From positions 2,232,001-2,296,000 of the forward strand of contig NZ_CP011663.1 in NCBI RefSeq assembly GCF_001020205.1: a DNA stretch of 64,000 nucleotides, read 5' to 3'. The notes under the pieces are model-generated. The model searched no databases. It had not been told where the DNA came from and saw only the letters and a program-made list of their open reading frames with translations. The position numbers and the translations under genes were made by a program. Shown piece by piece: positions 43,690-53,137 of the stretch (position 1 is the stretch's first letter; every line of letters starts with the position of its first letter). This DNA is from Clostridium sporogenes (GTDB lineage: Bacteria > Bacillota > Clostridia > Clostridiales > Clostridiaceae).

Positions 43690-45084
43690 TCAACTTTCTT
43701 TTGCCTGGAGTAGAAAATCATTAAGCATTCGAAGTCCCTTATCTAATTCTTGAGAGTCTGACACAGAACTTAGTGAAATGCGAATAAATTGTGCTGATTC
43801 CTCTTTCCCAGTTAAGAATCGATAGGAATGGTATATGCGAATACCATGTTTTAAAGCATCTTGTTCAAATTGCTTTCCTCGATACTTCTGACACAGTGGA
43901 AGCCAACGAAAAAAACTTAGAGGGTTTTCATGAGGATTTGTAATTTTAAAATATTGTCCATATAGTTCATTGCGTTCTTCTGCAATTTCTTTTTTCTGGC
44001 TAATAATTTTATTAGCAATTCCAGTGTTAATTAGTTCAGTTATAATCTCTGCATTTAGTGATGAAGTTTTTATATTTATATTGTAAATCCCTCTGGTAAT
44101 TTTTTCAGCAAACTGATTGGCATAACCTATAAATCCCACTCTCATGCCAGAACTTAAGGCTTTTGATATACTTAGCATGTAAATAAATTGTTCTGGAACA
44201 AAATGTGATATTGGTAGGTAACCTTGTGGAGCAAGAAAGGAATAAATATCATCTTCCATTAGAATAAGTTTATGTTTCTTTATAACATCTGCGATTTCCT
44301 TTCTGCGCTTCATATCCATAATTACAGCAGTAGGATTACTACAGGAAGGATTTATGTATATTCCTTTTATATTATTTATACTGCAAACACGATCTAATCC
44401 TTCTGGTATAATTCCTAATTCATCTGCTTCAATAGGTATCAATTGAATATTCAACATATTAGCTAATTCAATAAAATTAGGATAAGTATAAGTGTCCACT
44501 GCAATTTTATCACCAGGATTAAAAATAGAAATTAAGAGTAGTGTAATAGCATTTTGTCCCCCTGAGGTTATAGCTATATTTTCAATGGATACGTCCATGG
44601 AAAAGCGCTGCATCCATTTTTTTGCAGCCATTCTGTGATAAGGGCAGCCTAAAGGATGTCTGTAATCCAATAGCCTTTCCAGATAATTTTTATTAACAAT
44701 GCTTTTAATGGTTTCTGCAACTAATATATTAGAGCAATCAAGTGGTTTTATAACCCCCATTTCTATATAGCTCTTATTTGCATCGTTGTCCGCTAGAAAA
44801 ATAGCACTCCCAGCATTAGAAGAAACAAAGGTTCCACTTCCAATAACAGCATAAATTAATCCTTTGCCTTCGCATATTTTAAAGGCTCTTGTTATAGTAC
44901 TTAGATTGATATCAAGGTAATCTGCCAGTTCTCTTTGAGGTGGAAGTTTTGTGTTAGGTGCAAGATAGCCGTTGAGTATATCATATTCTAATAAACTAGC
45001 AATAGAGAGATATAATGGAGAACCTAATTGACTTTTTTCAGGTTTCCATGACATTGGATAATTTTCAAATGAATTTACAGGCAT
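43690..45084 (-). CDS. MocR-type regulator (GntR helix-turn-helix plus aminotransferase)
   Basis: 464 residues from ATG 45084, nine bases after AAGGAGG. GntR winged helix at ~25-95 ('LPPQRELADYLDINLSTITRAF'). Aminotransferase fold with PLP lysine in 'LSISKALSSGMRVGF' and 'YINPSCSNPTAV'. Divergent from phzF/ridA genes with overlapping promoters; it probably controls them and itself in response to a PLP-reactive amino compound. Different from the MocR at 14653. Confidence 0.92.
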   Translation of the reverse strand: MPVNSFENYPMSWKPEKSQLGSPLYLSIASLLEYDILNGYLAPNTKLPPQRELADYLDINLSTITRAFKICEGKGLIYAVIGSGTFVSSNAGSAIFLADNDANKSYIEMGVIKPLDCSNILVAETIKSIVNKNYLERLLDYRHPLGCPYHRMAAKKWMQRFSMDVSIENIAITSGGQNAITLLLISIFNPGDKIAVDTYTYPNFIELANMLNIQLIPIEADELGIIPEGLDRVCSINNIKGIYINPSCSNPTAVIMDMKRRKEIADVIKKHKLILMEDDIYSFLAPQGYLPISHFVPEQFIYMLSISKALSSGMRVGFIGYANQFAEKITRGIYNINIKTSSLNAEIITELINTGIANKIISQKKEIAEERNELYGQYFKITNPHENPLSFFRWLPLCQKYRGKQFEQDALKHGIRIYHSYRFLTGKEESAQFIRISLSSVSDSQELDKGLRMLNDFLLQAKES

Positions 45085-45118
45085 ATGGAACCTCCTTAAA
45101 ATAATTGTCTTGCATACA

Positions 45119-45156
45119 ATTATATCATTGAGACCATACACTTACAATGATATACT
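45119..45156. promoter_or_regulatory. Overlapping divergent promoters and palindromic operator
   Basis: Rightward: TTGAGA (45128), 17 bases, TATACT (45151-45156). Leftward: TTGTAA (43-48 of 45100s, i.e. 45143-45148), 17 bases, TATAAT (45119-45124). TATATCATTG at 45121-45130 and CAATGATATA at 45145-45154 form a 10-bp inverted repeat that spans both. Confidence 0.75.
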
Positions 45157-45201
45157 TACTAGCATAGTATGATTTTACCTAAAAATAAGGAGGTTATTAT
45201 T

Positions 45202-45981
45202 ATGAAATATTATGTTGTTGATGCATTTGCACAGAAAGTGTTTGAAGGAAATCCAGCTGGTGTATGTATCATGAAGGAATGGCTACCTGATGAAACCATG
45301 CAAAAAATCGCTATTGAGAATAACCTTTCTGAAACAGCATTTGCTGTAAAAGAGGAAGACAGTTATAGCTTAAGATGGTTTACTCCTGGAAAAGAGGTTG
45401 ATCTTTGTGGTCATGCTACTTTGGCAACAGCTTATGTAATTGCCAATTATTATGAAAAGAATATAGACAAAATCAAGTTTCAAACAATAAGTGGTGAGCT
45501 TATTGTTGTAAAAAAAGGTGATCTTTACGAAATGAATTTTCCAAGCAGAATGCCTGAGCCATTTTCGTTGACAGAACAAATGATTGAAGCTCTTGGTGTA
45601 AAACCTTTAAAAGCCTATCTAGGAAGAGATTTAATGTTTGTCCTTGAAAATGAAGAAGCTGTTCAAAAGGCATCACCTGATTTTTCTAAGCTAGAAAAAC
45701 TTCCAGATGGTATGGGTGTTTTAATTACTGCAAAAGGTAAAAAGTACGATTTTGTTTCAAGATGTTTTTTCCCTAAGATTAAAGTTAATGAAGATCCTGT
45801 ATGTGGTTCAGCACATTGTAATTTTATTCCTTATTGGGCAAAATATCTTGGAAAAGATGAGATGATAGCAAGACAACTTTCTAATCGTGGTGGAACATTA
45901 TACTGCAAATATTGTGGAGACCGAGTAACTATTAGCGGGTCAGCTGCTTTGTATTCTATAGCTGATATTAAAATAAATTAG
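45202..45981 (+). CDS. PhzF-family isomerase-like protein
   Basis: 259 residues from ATG 45202 (AGGAGG seven bases upstream). Two-domain diaminopimelate-epimerase fold: 'FEGNPAGVCI' near the start, catalytic Glu in 'NLSETAF', and 'EDPVCGSAHCNF' in the second half. Members isomerise phenazine precursors or similar; most, like this one, are unassigned. In operon with a RidA gene 19 bases on and divergent from a MocR regulator. Confidence 0.9.
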   Translation: MKYYVVDAFAQKVFEGNPAGVCIMKEWLPDETMQKIAIENNLSETAFAVKEEDSYSLRWFTPGKEVDLCGHATLATAYVIANYYEKNIDKIKFQTISGELIVVKKGDLYEMNFPSRMPEPFSLTEQMIEALGVKPLKAYLGRDLMFVLENEEAVQKASPDFSKLEKLPDGMGVLITAKGKKYDFVSRCFFPKIKVNEDPVCGSAHCNFIPYWAKYLGKDEMIARQLSNRGGTLYCKYCGDRVTISGSAALYSIADIKIN

Positions 45982-46000
45982 AAAAAGAGGTTTGCATATT

Positions 46001-46468
46001 ATGATAATAGAACAAAAAATTAAAGAATTAGGCATTAAACTTCCTGAGCTATCTACTCCTAAGGCAATGTATGTACCTGTAAAGCAATTAGGAAATGCTT
46101 TATTTGTATCAGGACAAGCACCCCTTGTTAATGGAGAACCTGCTTATACAGGAAAAGTCGGTGAAGAAAGAACATTAGAGGAGGCACAAAATGCAGCTAA
46201 AATCTGCACTATCAATATGCTTGCAGCAGTAAAGGAGTATCTTGGTGATTTAGATCGTGTTGTAAATGTAGTTAAAGTTCAAGCTTTTGTTAATAGTAAA
46301 GTTGGATTTACCAAGCAACATATTGTTGTAAATGCAGCTTCTCAACTATTGTATGATGTGTTTGGCGATGCAGGACGTCATGCTCGCACAGCAGTTGGTA
46401 CAAACCAGCTTCCACTGGATATTACTATGGAAATTGAAGCTATTTTTGAAATCGAAACAAATAAATAA
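46001..46468 (+). CDS. RidA/YjgF-family enamine/imine deaminase
   Basis: 155 residues from ATG 46001, with AGAGG about ten bases upstream. 'LFVSGQAPLVNGEPAYTGKVG', 'NVVKVQAFVNS', and 'ARTAVGTNQLPLDITMEIEAIF' hold the conserved Arg and Glu. It hydrolyses reactive enamine/imine intermediates from PLP enzymes. Longer than canonical RidA (~128), with an N-terminal extension as in the YjgH-like group. Pairing with PhzF and a PLP-binding regulator suggests a reactive amino intermediate. Confidence 0.92.
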   Translation: MIIEQKIKELGIKLPELSTPKAMYVPVKQLGNALFVSGQAPLVNGEPAYTGKVGEERTLEEAQNAAKICTINMLAAVKEYLGDLDRVVNVVKVQAFVNSKVGFTKQHIVVNAASQLLYDVFGDAGRHARTAVGTNQLPLDITMEIEAIFEIETNK

Positions 46469-46483
46469 TAATATATAAACAAA

Positions 46484-46520
46484 TCACATCATGGATATAA
46501 GTTCCATGATGTGACCTGTT
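46484..46520 (+). terminator. Terminator after phzF-ridA
   Basis: CACATCATGGA / TCCATGATGTG stem then CTGTTTTCATT. Confidence 0.82.
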
Positions 46521-46675
46521 TTCATTCTATTAGTAATTAGTGAATATAATAGACTTGACTAATATACCTTATATCTGATCCAACCTAGTCATAATTGACA
46601 TTGTTATAATACCTACAATAGTTGTGCCTGGAGTTTTCCCATATATTCACACCTCACAGAGATCCGGTGAAATTA

Positions 46676-47176
46676 TTACCATTTATCATAATGTACTCTT
46701 TCTTTATTAGATCTATCTGCTGGCTCCTTTTTTTCATCTGGATATCCTATAGGTATTACAGATAAAGGAGTTATACCTTCTGGTAAATTTAGAATTTCTT
46801 TTATTCCATCTACTCTCTCTTTTATTGGATAAACACCTAACCATACTGCGCCTAATCCTTTATCTTGTGCCTCTATTAATATGTTCTCTGTAGCTGCTGA
46901 ACAATCTTGTACCCAAAAATCATCTACTAACTCTTTTGATTTATCTCCACAAACTACAATTGCAACATCTGCCTCTAATAACATCTTTGAATACTCATGC
47001 ACCTTAGTTATCTTTTTCATAGTTTCTTTATCTCTTAACACTATAAATTGCCAAGGTTGTTCATTTACAGCAGAAGGTGCAGCCATTCCTGCTCTTAATA
47101 ATTCTTCAACAATATCATCACTTATCTTTTTATCCTTGTATTTTCTTATACTTCTTCTCTTTAATATAGCATTCAT
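46676..47176 (-). CDS. Nitroreductase-family flavoprotein
   Basis: 166 residues. 'RRSIRKYKDKKISDDIVEELLRAGMAAPSAVNEQPWQF' holds the FMN-binding Arg-Arg-Ser and PSAxNxQPW motifs; 'AQDKGLGAVWLGVYP' and 'IGYPDE' complete it. NAD(P)H-dependent FMN reductase of unknown substrate. GGGGGGAA precedes the ATG. No operon partner. Confidence 0.92.
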   Translation of the reverse strand: MNAILKRRSIRKYKDKKISDDIVEELLRAGMAAPSAVNEQPWQFIVLRDKETMKKITKVHEYSKMLLEADVAIVVCGDKSKELVDDFWVQDCSAATENILIEAQDKGLGAVWLGVYPIKERVDGIKEILNLPEGITPLSVIPIGYPDEKKEPADRSNKERVHYDKW

Positions 47177-47530
47177 TTATAATTCCCCCCAATTGTTCTT
47201 TAAAATATTTTATACTATTGTTATATGAATTAAAACTTATAACAATTATATGATATTTTGTATTATAATACCAAAAGTGTTTTGTGTAAAGTATTCACAT
47301 AGCAAAGCAAGTTACTCCAAAGAATCCTATAACATATATAGATCATAGCTACAATGAGGTCAATAAAACATTTAACTATAAAAAAGATTTTATACTTAAT
47401 GGCAAAAACATAAGTATCATAATAATATAAGTTATTTGTTCACAATCCTCCGGATCCTTTACGAAATCTTAGTAGATCTAGCTTCAAAAACAGTAACTTC
47501 CTAGATTATTTTATGACCTTATTATATTTA
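47177..47530. other. Intergenic region
   Basis: About 350 bases. A stretch near 47278-47300 (TTTTGTGTAAAGTATTCACA) loosely resembles one block of the 8036/17335 repeat. No gene seen. Confidence 0.35.
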
Positions 47531-47537
47531 AAATAAA

Positions 47538-47568
47538 AGCTAGCCTAATATTAATATACTAAGCTAGT
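47538..47568 (-). terminator. Terminator of the AAA+/propeller/vWA operon
   Basis: On the minus strand CTAGC and GCTAG close a mostly paired 28-base hairpin, followed by TTTTATTTT. It lies 145 bases past the vWA gene. Confidence 0.7.
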
Positions 47569-47712
47569 GTTACTTTAAAATAAGAGTACTCCATTTAGGA
47601 ATTGTATATCTCTTCCTATTTCACTGGAGATGACCTCCTTTGTTGACGTTGGAGATATTATCCCATAGAAATTGATGAATTAAAATGCAGGTTGGATTTT
47701 ACGCTTACCCAA

Positions 47713-49656
47713 CTAATTATTAAAAATAGACTGCATATTTTTGCCTACTGCTTTTAGTAATTCTTTTGGTAGTTTTTCTACTTGTTCACCAATCATTACT
47801 CCATGTGGTTGTTTGCATCCTTCATTCCATACGAAGTTAAAGATTTTTTCATTTGTCTCGCTATTTTTTCCTATTTGAAATGCATAAACTTCAACATTTT
47901 TAGATAATAATTCTTGTATAGCTTCTTTTGCTGATCCTGGGAAACTTGATGCACCGTCTGTAATTTCAAAGACTATCTTTATTTGTTTTCCTTTTTTCAG
48001 TTCTCTTTTCTGTATAGACGTAATTCTATTGGATATTTCTCTAAGGCAACTTGCATCATCAGTTGCTCCATCTGTTGCATCTAACTTTATGATTGAGCGA
48101 ATTATATGGCTTTTTTCTTTTTCATTCATATTTTTATCATTAAATTCTTTAACATTATAATACTTACTTCCAAAAAACCAGGTTTCGCTTAAAACTTCTA
48201 CTTTTTGATTCAATTGTTCTGCATTTTTTTTTAAATATCCATTAAAATCATCTATAGACAGCAAGGTCACTGCCAAAGCTTTCCTTGCCGCCTCAATTTT
48301 TGACGCATTCATCGATCCTGAATTATCTATAACAAAAGAAATCTCTATTATTTCAGGCAATATATCTGCCTGAGTCTCTAGTAAGTATCTATTAAAAATC
48401 GGAAGGTTTTTGTAATTCCCCTTTTTTTCAGCTTCTACAAAATCTGGATAAAAATCGATAAAGCTATCCACATCTAGTTTTCCCTTTACTTGACTATCTT
48501 TTTTTACACTGACTTCTTTCTTTGCATTCCCTATCAACTTTTTCCAAAATTGACGCATTTGTTCTCTTTCTAATTTCATTTTATTTGAATAAAATTGAAA
48601 CAATTGTTGATCTGATTGGCTAATTCCATAAGGCTCTAAATCTACCTTACCTTCCATGGTATTTTGTACACTCTCACTTATTTGATCCTGTTGATCCATC
48701 ATTTCCTCTAAAATTTTTTCCACTTCTTCCTGGGTAGATTCTAGTGAATCTGGCATGTCATCTGTTTTTGACTTTTCAAAAGGATTTTCACTTCCTTTGG
48801 ATTGCTCTCCTTTTTGTCCTTTTGATTTATAAAACATCATTCCATCAATTTCTTGTTTCCATAATTGCTGAAAAGTTGGATAGATGAAAGAACGAATGAA
48901 TGGATCTCTCTCTCTAATTCCTTGCTCTTTATTTATCTGTCTAATTAATTGATAATGAATAAAATCAAAAAAAGGCTGATTAAAAATTTTTCTATGAAAT
49001 GGATTTTCAGCACATTCTTCAATTTTAGGCTCTATTTTATATAATTCAATAATAAAAAAACTATTGGCAAAAGCTCTATGTCTAGGCATTTTAGAAATTG
49101 ACTCAATAGTCTTACCTATTTTTTTCATATATGAAACAATTTTCTCAAAATTCTCTTTATCCCTATATATAGGACACATCTGCAAAACCCTTAGAAAAGA
49201 TGTTTGTTTATCCAATAGATGTAACAAATCAAAAATTTCTTTTCTTACATAATTAGAAATAACTTTAGGCTGATATGAAAGGTCATTTTCTAGTCCTTCT
49301 TTTTTTATCCTAGTCATAATATAGCTTGTCATGTGATCAATTTCTTTCTGCCAATGTTTTTTTCTATTTATATATTTTTTAGTTTGCTTTTTCCAATCAG
49401 GATATAAGGCTAGTTCATAGTAGATATGCCACATAATTTGATTGTTATCTAATTTTCTATCTAGAAAAGTTTCCAGGGGCAAGTACAAAACCCCTTTAGA
49501 AGAGTCTAATATAAATCTTTGTAGTTTGGAATCAGGTATATACATCAAATTAGAATCTCCTGTAAATGTAGCTAATGAGCGTTGTTCTTTTTTTAGAAAT
49601 TCTTCGCAATGTTTTTTAGATTCTTCAATTAATGTTTCTTCATCATAATCAACCAT
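47713..49656 (-). CDS. vWA (MIDAS) domain protein of a MoxR-type three-gene operon
   Basis: 647 residues from ATG 49656, seven bases after AGGAGG. The N-terminal ~270 residues are helical and contain 'WHIYYELALYPDW' (~76-88), which looks like a decayed zincin HExxH-type segment. A charged, Glu/Gln-rich linker (~280-340) follows. The C-terminal vWA domain has an intact MIDAS: DNSGS (444-448), Thr in 'LDATDGATDD' and Asp in 'FEITDGASSF'. vWA proteins beside MoxR ATPases act as partners or adaptors in protein-complex remodelling. Last of three genes, 14 bases after the propeller gene. No signal peptide or membrane segment. Confidence 0.85.
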   Translation of the reverse strand: MVDYDEETLIEESKKHCEEFLKKEQRSLATFTGDSNLMYIPDSKLQRFILDSSKGVLYLPLETFLDRKLDNNQIMWHIYYELALYPDWKKQTKKYINRKKHWQKEIDHMTSYIMTRIKKEGLENDLSYQPKVISNYVRKEIFDLLHLLDKQTSFLRVLQMCPIYRDKENFEKIVSYMKKIGKTIESISKMPRHRAFANSFFIIELYKIEPKIEECAENPFHRKIFNQPFFDFIHYQLIRQINKEQGIRERDPFIRSFIYPTFQQLWKQEIDGMMFYKSKGQKGEQSKGSENPFEKSKTDDMPDSLESTQEEVEKILEEMMDQQDQISESVQNTMEGKVDLEPYGISQSDQQLFQFYSNKMKLEREQMRQFWKKLIGNAKKEVSVKKDSQVKGKLDVDSFIDFYPDFVEAEKKGNYKNLPIFNRYLLETQADILPEIIEISFVIDNSGSMNASKIEAARKALAVTLLSIDDFNGYLKKNAEQLNQKVEVLSETWFFGSKYYNVKEFNDKNMNEKEKSHIIRSIIKLDATDGATDDASCLREISNRITSIQKRELKKGKQIKIVFEITDGASSFPGSAKEAIQELLSKNVEVYAFQIGKNSETNEKIFNFVWNEGCKQPHGVMIGEQVEKLPKELLKAVGKNMQSIFNN

Positions 49657-49670
49657 ACTCATTCCTCCTA

Positions 49671-50906
49671 TTAATACAGCGGCAGATTCCACAAATCTTT
49701 TGGTGTATCAATTCGATCAATATATAACAGATTTAATTTACCTTCTATATCCATAAGTAGATATTTAGAAATATCCAATTCAAAGACATTTGTAAAAAGG
49801 ATGTCTTTGATTGCGATATCTTCATTTAGATACCAATTTCCAAAATTCTCTTCAAGTAAATATATGATTCCATCTTCACTTAAAACTACAGCTGTGCCTT
49901 TTTTAGATTGAGCATCAAACAAATTGCCTTCTAAATCATTTAATTCTATTTTTATATTTTTTGAATCTTCATATAAAGAAAATATATTAAGCTGTCCTTT
50001 ATTGCCTATCACTATAATGGAATTCTTATTACCATTTTCATCTTCTAAGAATCTAATTTGCCTTATCTCATCATTTATAAAATGATTTTTTCCTGTAATA
50101 GTAAATTGTCTGTTCTCATATTTGATAAAATATAAATTCCCCATCTTTGTTCCAACTACAAAATAATCCTCATTTATTTTTTCTAGGGTCGTCCAGTTTG
50201 GAATAGAGCAATATATATCTTTATGAAAAAACAAACAATATTCATCATTTTCTTTTATTATTTCAAATAAATTTAACTTTTCATCTCCATTTTCCACTAC
50301 AAATAAACCATCTCTAATTGCTAAACATCTTCCAAATCCATCAAAAGCATGATTTGTTTGAATCCTTTTAACTTTAATCTCTCCATTAACATTAGGCAGA
50401 TTATCAAAATTATCCATTGAAAGTAGATAGCATCCCCCTCTGACTCCCAAAAGCAAAATTTCTTTGTCATTTAATTTATATATAAAGGAAATTGTCTCTT
50501 TTATTTCTTTGATAGGCGGACTCCACTCTACTTCTATTTGATTATAATCTAAAAAAGAATAATCAATATCCATATAAAAGAATTGAACTTTTCTGTCTAT
50601 ACTACTTGTAATAAAAAGATTTTTATTAATCCTCAATGTAGTTTGTAAAAAACTATCAAAACTAAAAGGGCCTAATTGTTTTATGGGATTTATACTTAGT
50701 GAAGTCTTCTTAATATCATTTGCATAAACTCGATAATAAGGAATTAAATCAGTCAATAACTCTTCTTCTACTTTTAGAAGTTTGTTTAATTGTTCTTTAA
50801 AATCATCATCTAAAATTCCATCTCTTTGGCATTCATTCAGCTTTTCTCTTAGCTCTTTAACTTGATTTTTAAAATCCTTCCTGTCCACTGACAAATTTAT
50901 TTTCAT
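49671..50906 (-). CDS. Coiled-coil plus beta-propeller-like protein
   Basis: 411 residues. Residues ~5-65 form a charged coiled coil. From ~80 to the end, short beta-rich units repeat roughly every 45-50 residues, with turn motifs such as 'GTKMGNLYFIKY', 'GNKGQLNIFSL', 'SEDGIIYLLEE' and 'DIEGKLNLLYID', as in WD40/PQQ-type propellers, probably six or seven blades. I do not recognise a named family. It overlaps the AAA+ gene by four bases and is followed by the vWA gene, so it may be a scaffold or sensor in the same complex. Confidence 0.7.
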   Translation of the reverse strand: MKINLSVDRKDFKNQVKELREKLNECQRDGILDDDFKEQLNKLLKVEEELLTDLIPYYRVYANDIKKTSLSINPIKQLGPFSFDSFLQTTLRINKNLFITSSIDRKVQFFYMDIDYSFLDYNQIEVEWSPPIKEIKETISFIYKLNDKEILLLGVRGGCYLLSMDNFDNLPNVNGEIKVKRIQTNHAFDGFGRCLAIRDGLFVVENGDEKLNLFEIIKENDEYCLFFHKDIYCSIPNWTTLEKINEDYFVVGTKMGNLYFIKYENRQFTITGKNHFINDEIRQIRFLEDENGNKNSIIVIGNKGQLNIFSLYEDSKNIKIELNDLEGNLFDAQSKKGTAVVLSEDGIIYLLEENFGNWYLNEDIAIKDILFTNVFELDISKYLLMDIEGKLNLLYIDRIDTPKDLWNLPLY

Positions 50907-53011
50907 TTCTCTTCTCCATTATTTTCTAAGTATTCAAGGATATCTTTTGAATGCTCTAAATGAGATAATTGTTGATCTAGTTTTTGATATTCTTTCGCAT
51001 CAATTTGCAATGAATCATTAACAGCAGCTTCAAAAGTTTCTTTTAATCCTTTTGGCAAAGTTTTTCTCGGCGTTCCTTTTCCAAATATCAGATGAACTAC
51101 ATCTAAATAGCTTAAAGTATCTGTTAATGGACGAACATAGTGATATGGACGAGTTCGAATTTCATCATAGGTTGTGGTTGCTTCTCCTATACCTTTTGTC
51201 TCAACCTTCCACCCTTCTCCCACAGGAAAAAATCCAAAACGTACTGCTTGTGAGAGAATATAATTCTGGTCATCTGGATAAGTGATTGAACTAATAAAGC
51301 CATCCCACAAAGCTTTGCTCAAATCTTTTTCTTCTCCTTTATTCCAATTATCTAAAACATGTAAAATATTACGAATTGATAATACAGACTCCCTCAGTTC
51401 TAGTTCATCTATTCCACAATCTTTTTGGGCTTCGTCATCTTTCCATTTGCCCATAAAAACATTTTGAGTAACTTTGCACAATTGAGAAAATCTAAACAAT
51501 TCTTCTAATGTCCTTTTGGAATTAGGTATATGAATATTTCCATGTTTATCAGCTAATCCTGCTATTATTATTCTAAAAAGTTCATTTTTTTCTGGGAATT
51601 CTTGATTTTCTAAGGAACCAATTGTTTTTTGAGGTACATAATTATATTCAATGGTTACGAAACGCGATTTAAATGCTGGATTTAACTCATTTGTTCCTTC
51701 ATAATTCACCATTTGACTTGACAAATTTCCTGTACCAATAAATCCAAATCCAGGCTTAATCAAAACAGGTCCAACTCCTGTGATGTAAGCTGTATTTCCT
51801 GCATGCCGTTGCAAAATATCATTTAAAGCAATTAAGTTTTGCATGGCAATTGTATTTAATTCGTCTACTATTACAGGACGGCCTTCTTTTACTGCAATCA
51901 AAATTTCTCTTTCTATTTTTTTGATTTCAGTACCAAAAGCACTATTACTTGCTACCAATAAATCGGAAAAGCTTTTCCATATTTGAATCTTAAGTTGTAA
52001 CTGCTCTTCATCAGTCATCTTCTCTAGCCTAGTTCTATGCTCATCCATCCACTCATAAAAATCTCCTATAATCATGTTCAGATAATCGGAATAAGATCCT
52101 TTAGAAAAACTATGTTTAAGAGTCAAAGTTTTCTCTACAAACATATCTTCATAAGTTAAATTATGAGATCCAGATATAAACAGCGGCTGCAGCGATTCTA
52201 TTTCCTCTTTACTTCCATTAGTTAATATATTTTTATAATGAAGCTTTCTTTCTTCATTAAATTCTCCAAATTTTTCAATGGCATCTTTTTCTTTAGCATT
52301 TGGATTTTTAGAAAACCAATCTTCCATTTTATCTTCTAATTCTCTCTGTATTGTATTTTCAATAGTAAAATCTAGGGCTGCTTCTGTTGCTAATTGTGTT
52401 TTTCCGCTTCCCAAATGTCCTACAATATATACAGGAACACCTAAATTCAAGGAATCTATTACTTTTTGTTTTGATTTAACTACATAAGGTACAGTTACCA
52501 AACGTTGCTGATGTTGGGTTTCTATATCACTTATCAATTGACGTTTATAATAAAATTCCCATGCTTCTGGAGAATTTTCTAAAATTATCTCTAACTCTTT
52601 TTCTAATTTTTTTATACAATCAACCCTATATCTTGTAGCTGGATTACTACCATAATGGTTATAATTATTACTTTCGCTATTGATTCTTCTTTCTAAGCGA
52701 AGGAAAAACTTTTCATATTCAATTGAATTTTCAATTTCTAGTATCTTTTTGCCCTTGTTTTCTGTTTCTTCTTCTACATAAGTTTTATATTTTTCATAAT
52801 AAACATTGTTTTTTTTAGAATCTAGAGGAATTTCATCTCTTTTTTCAAATTTTCGAAAAGTCTTAAAAAACGCCCCTTGTTCTTCTATTTTTACATTATT
52901 CTCATATTCTGATGATTCTAAGGCTTCCTTTCGTAAATCATCTTCATACCAACTTTGCATTTCTTCTATAGTAGGAATATAAGCTTGCTTAAGATCTGTT
53001 TTTTCTTTCAA
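50903..53011 (-). CDS. MoxR-like AAA+ ATPase
   Basis: 702 residues from a TTG at 53011 that follows AGGAGG. Residues 1-185 are a charged, helical extension unlike normal MoxR proteins (~320 residues). Walker A GHLGSGKT (198-205), Walker B 'PVIVDE' (379-384), sensor-1 Asn in 'FIGTGNL' (429), arginine finger in 'NPAFKSRF' (Arg450). About 170 residues separate Walker A and B, a large helical insertion. A winged/lid region follows ~460-690. Remodels a target with ATP, probably with the vWA protein. First gene of the operon. Confidence 0.88.
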   Translation of the reverse strand: MKEKTDLKQAYIPTIEEMQSWYEDDLRKEALESSEYENNVKIEEQGAFFKTFRKFEKRDEIPLDSKKNNVYYEKYKTYVEEETENKGKKILEIENSIEYEKFFLRLERRINSESNNYNHYGSNPATRYRVDCIKKLEKELEIILENSPEAWEFYYKRQLISDIETQHQQRLVTVPYVVKSKQKVIDSLNLGVPVYIVGHLGSGKTQLATEAALDFTIENTIQRELEDKMEDWFSKNPNAKEKDAIEKFGEFNEERKLHYKNILTNGSKEEIESLQPLFISGSHNLTYEDMFVEKTLTLKHSFSKGSYSDYLNMIIGDFYEWMDEHRTRLEKMTDEEQLQLKIQIWKSFSDLLVASNSAFGTEIKKIEREILIAVKEGRPVIVDELNTIAMQNLIALNDILQRHAGNTAYITGVGPVLIKPGFGFIGTGNLSSQMVNYEGTNELNPAFKSRFVTIEYNYVPQKTIGSLENQEFPEKNELFRIIIAGLADKHGNIHIPNSKRTLEELFRFSQLCKVTQNVFMGKWKDDEAQKDCGIDELELRESVLSIRNILHVLDNWNKGEEKDLSKALWDGFISSITYPDDQNYILSQAVRFGFFPVGEGWKVETKGIGEATTTYDEIRTRPYHYVRPLTDTLSYLDVVHLIFGKGTPRKTLPKGLKETFEAAVNDSLQIDAKEYQKLDQQLSHLEHSKDILEYLENNGEEK

Positions 53012-53077
53012 AAAAGTTTCCTCCTTCGTATGATATTAATACACCAATTAGCAATATGAATAATAGCTACATATAAA

Positions 53078-53112
53078 TTAAAATCCCGATTTTTTAAAAT
53101 TCGGGATTTTAA
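53078..53112 (-). terminator. Terminator between the AAA+ operon and oleate hydratase region
   Basis: TTAAAATCCCGA / TCGGGATTTTAA stem with A/T tracts; 25 bases past the oleate hydratase stop. Confidence 0.85.
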
Positions 53113-53137
53113 TCAAATTATCTAACTGTAAATCTCA

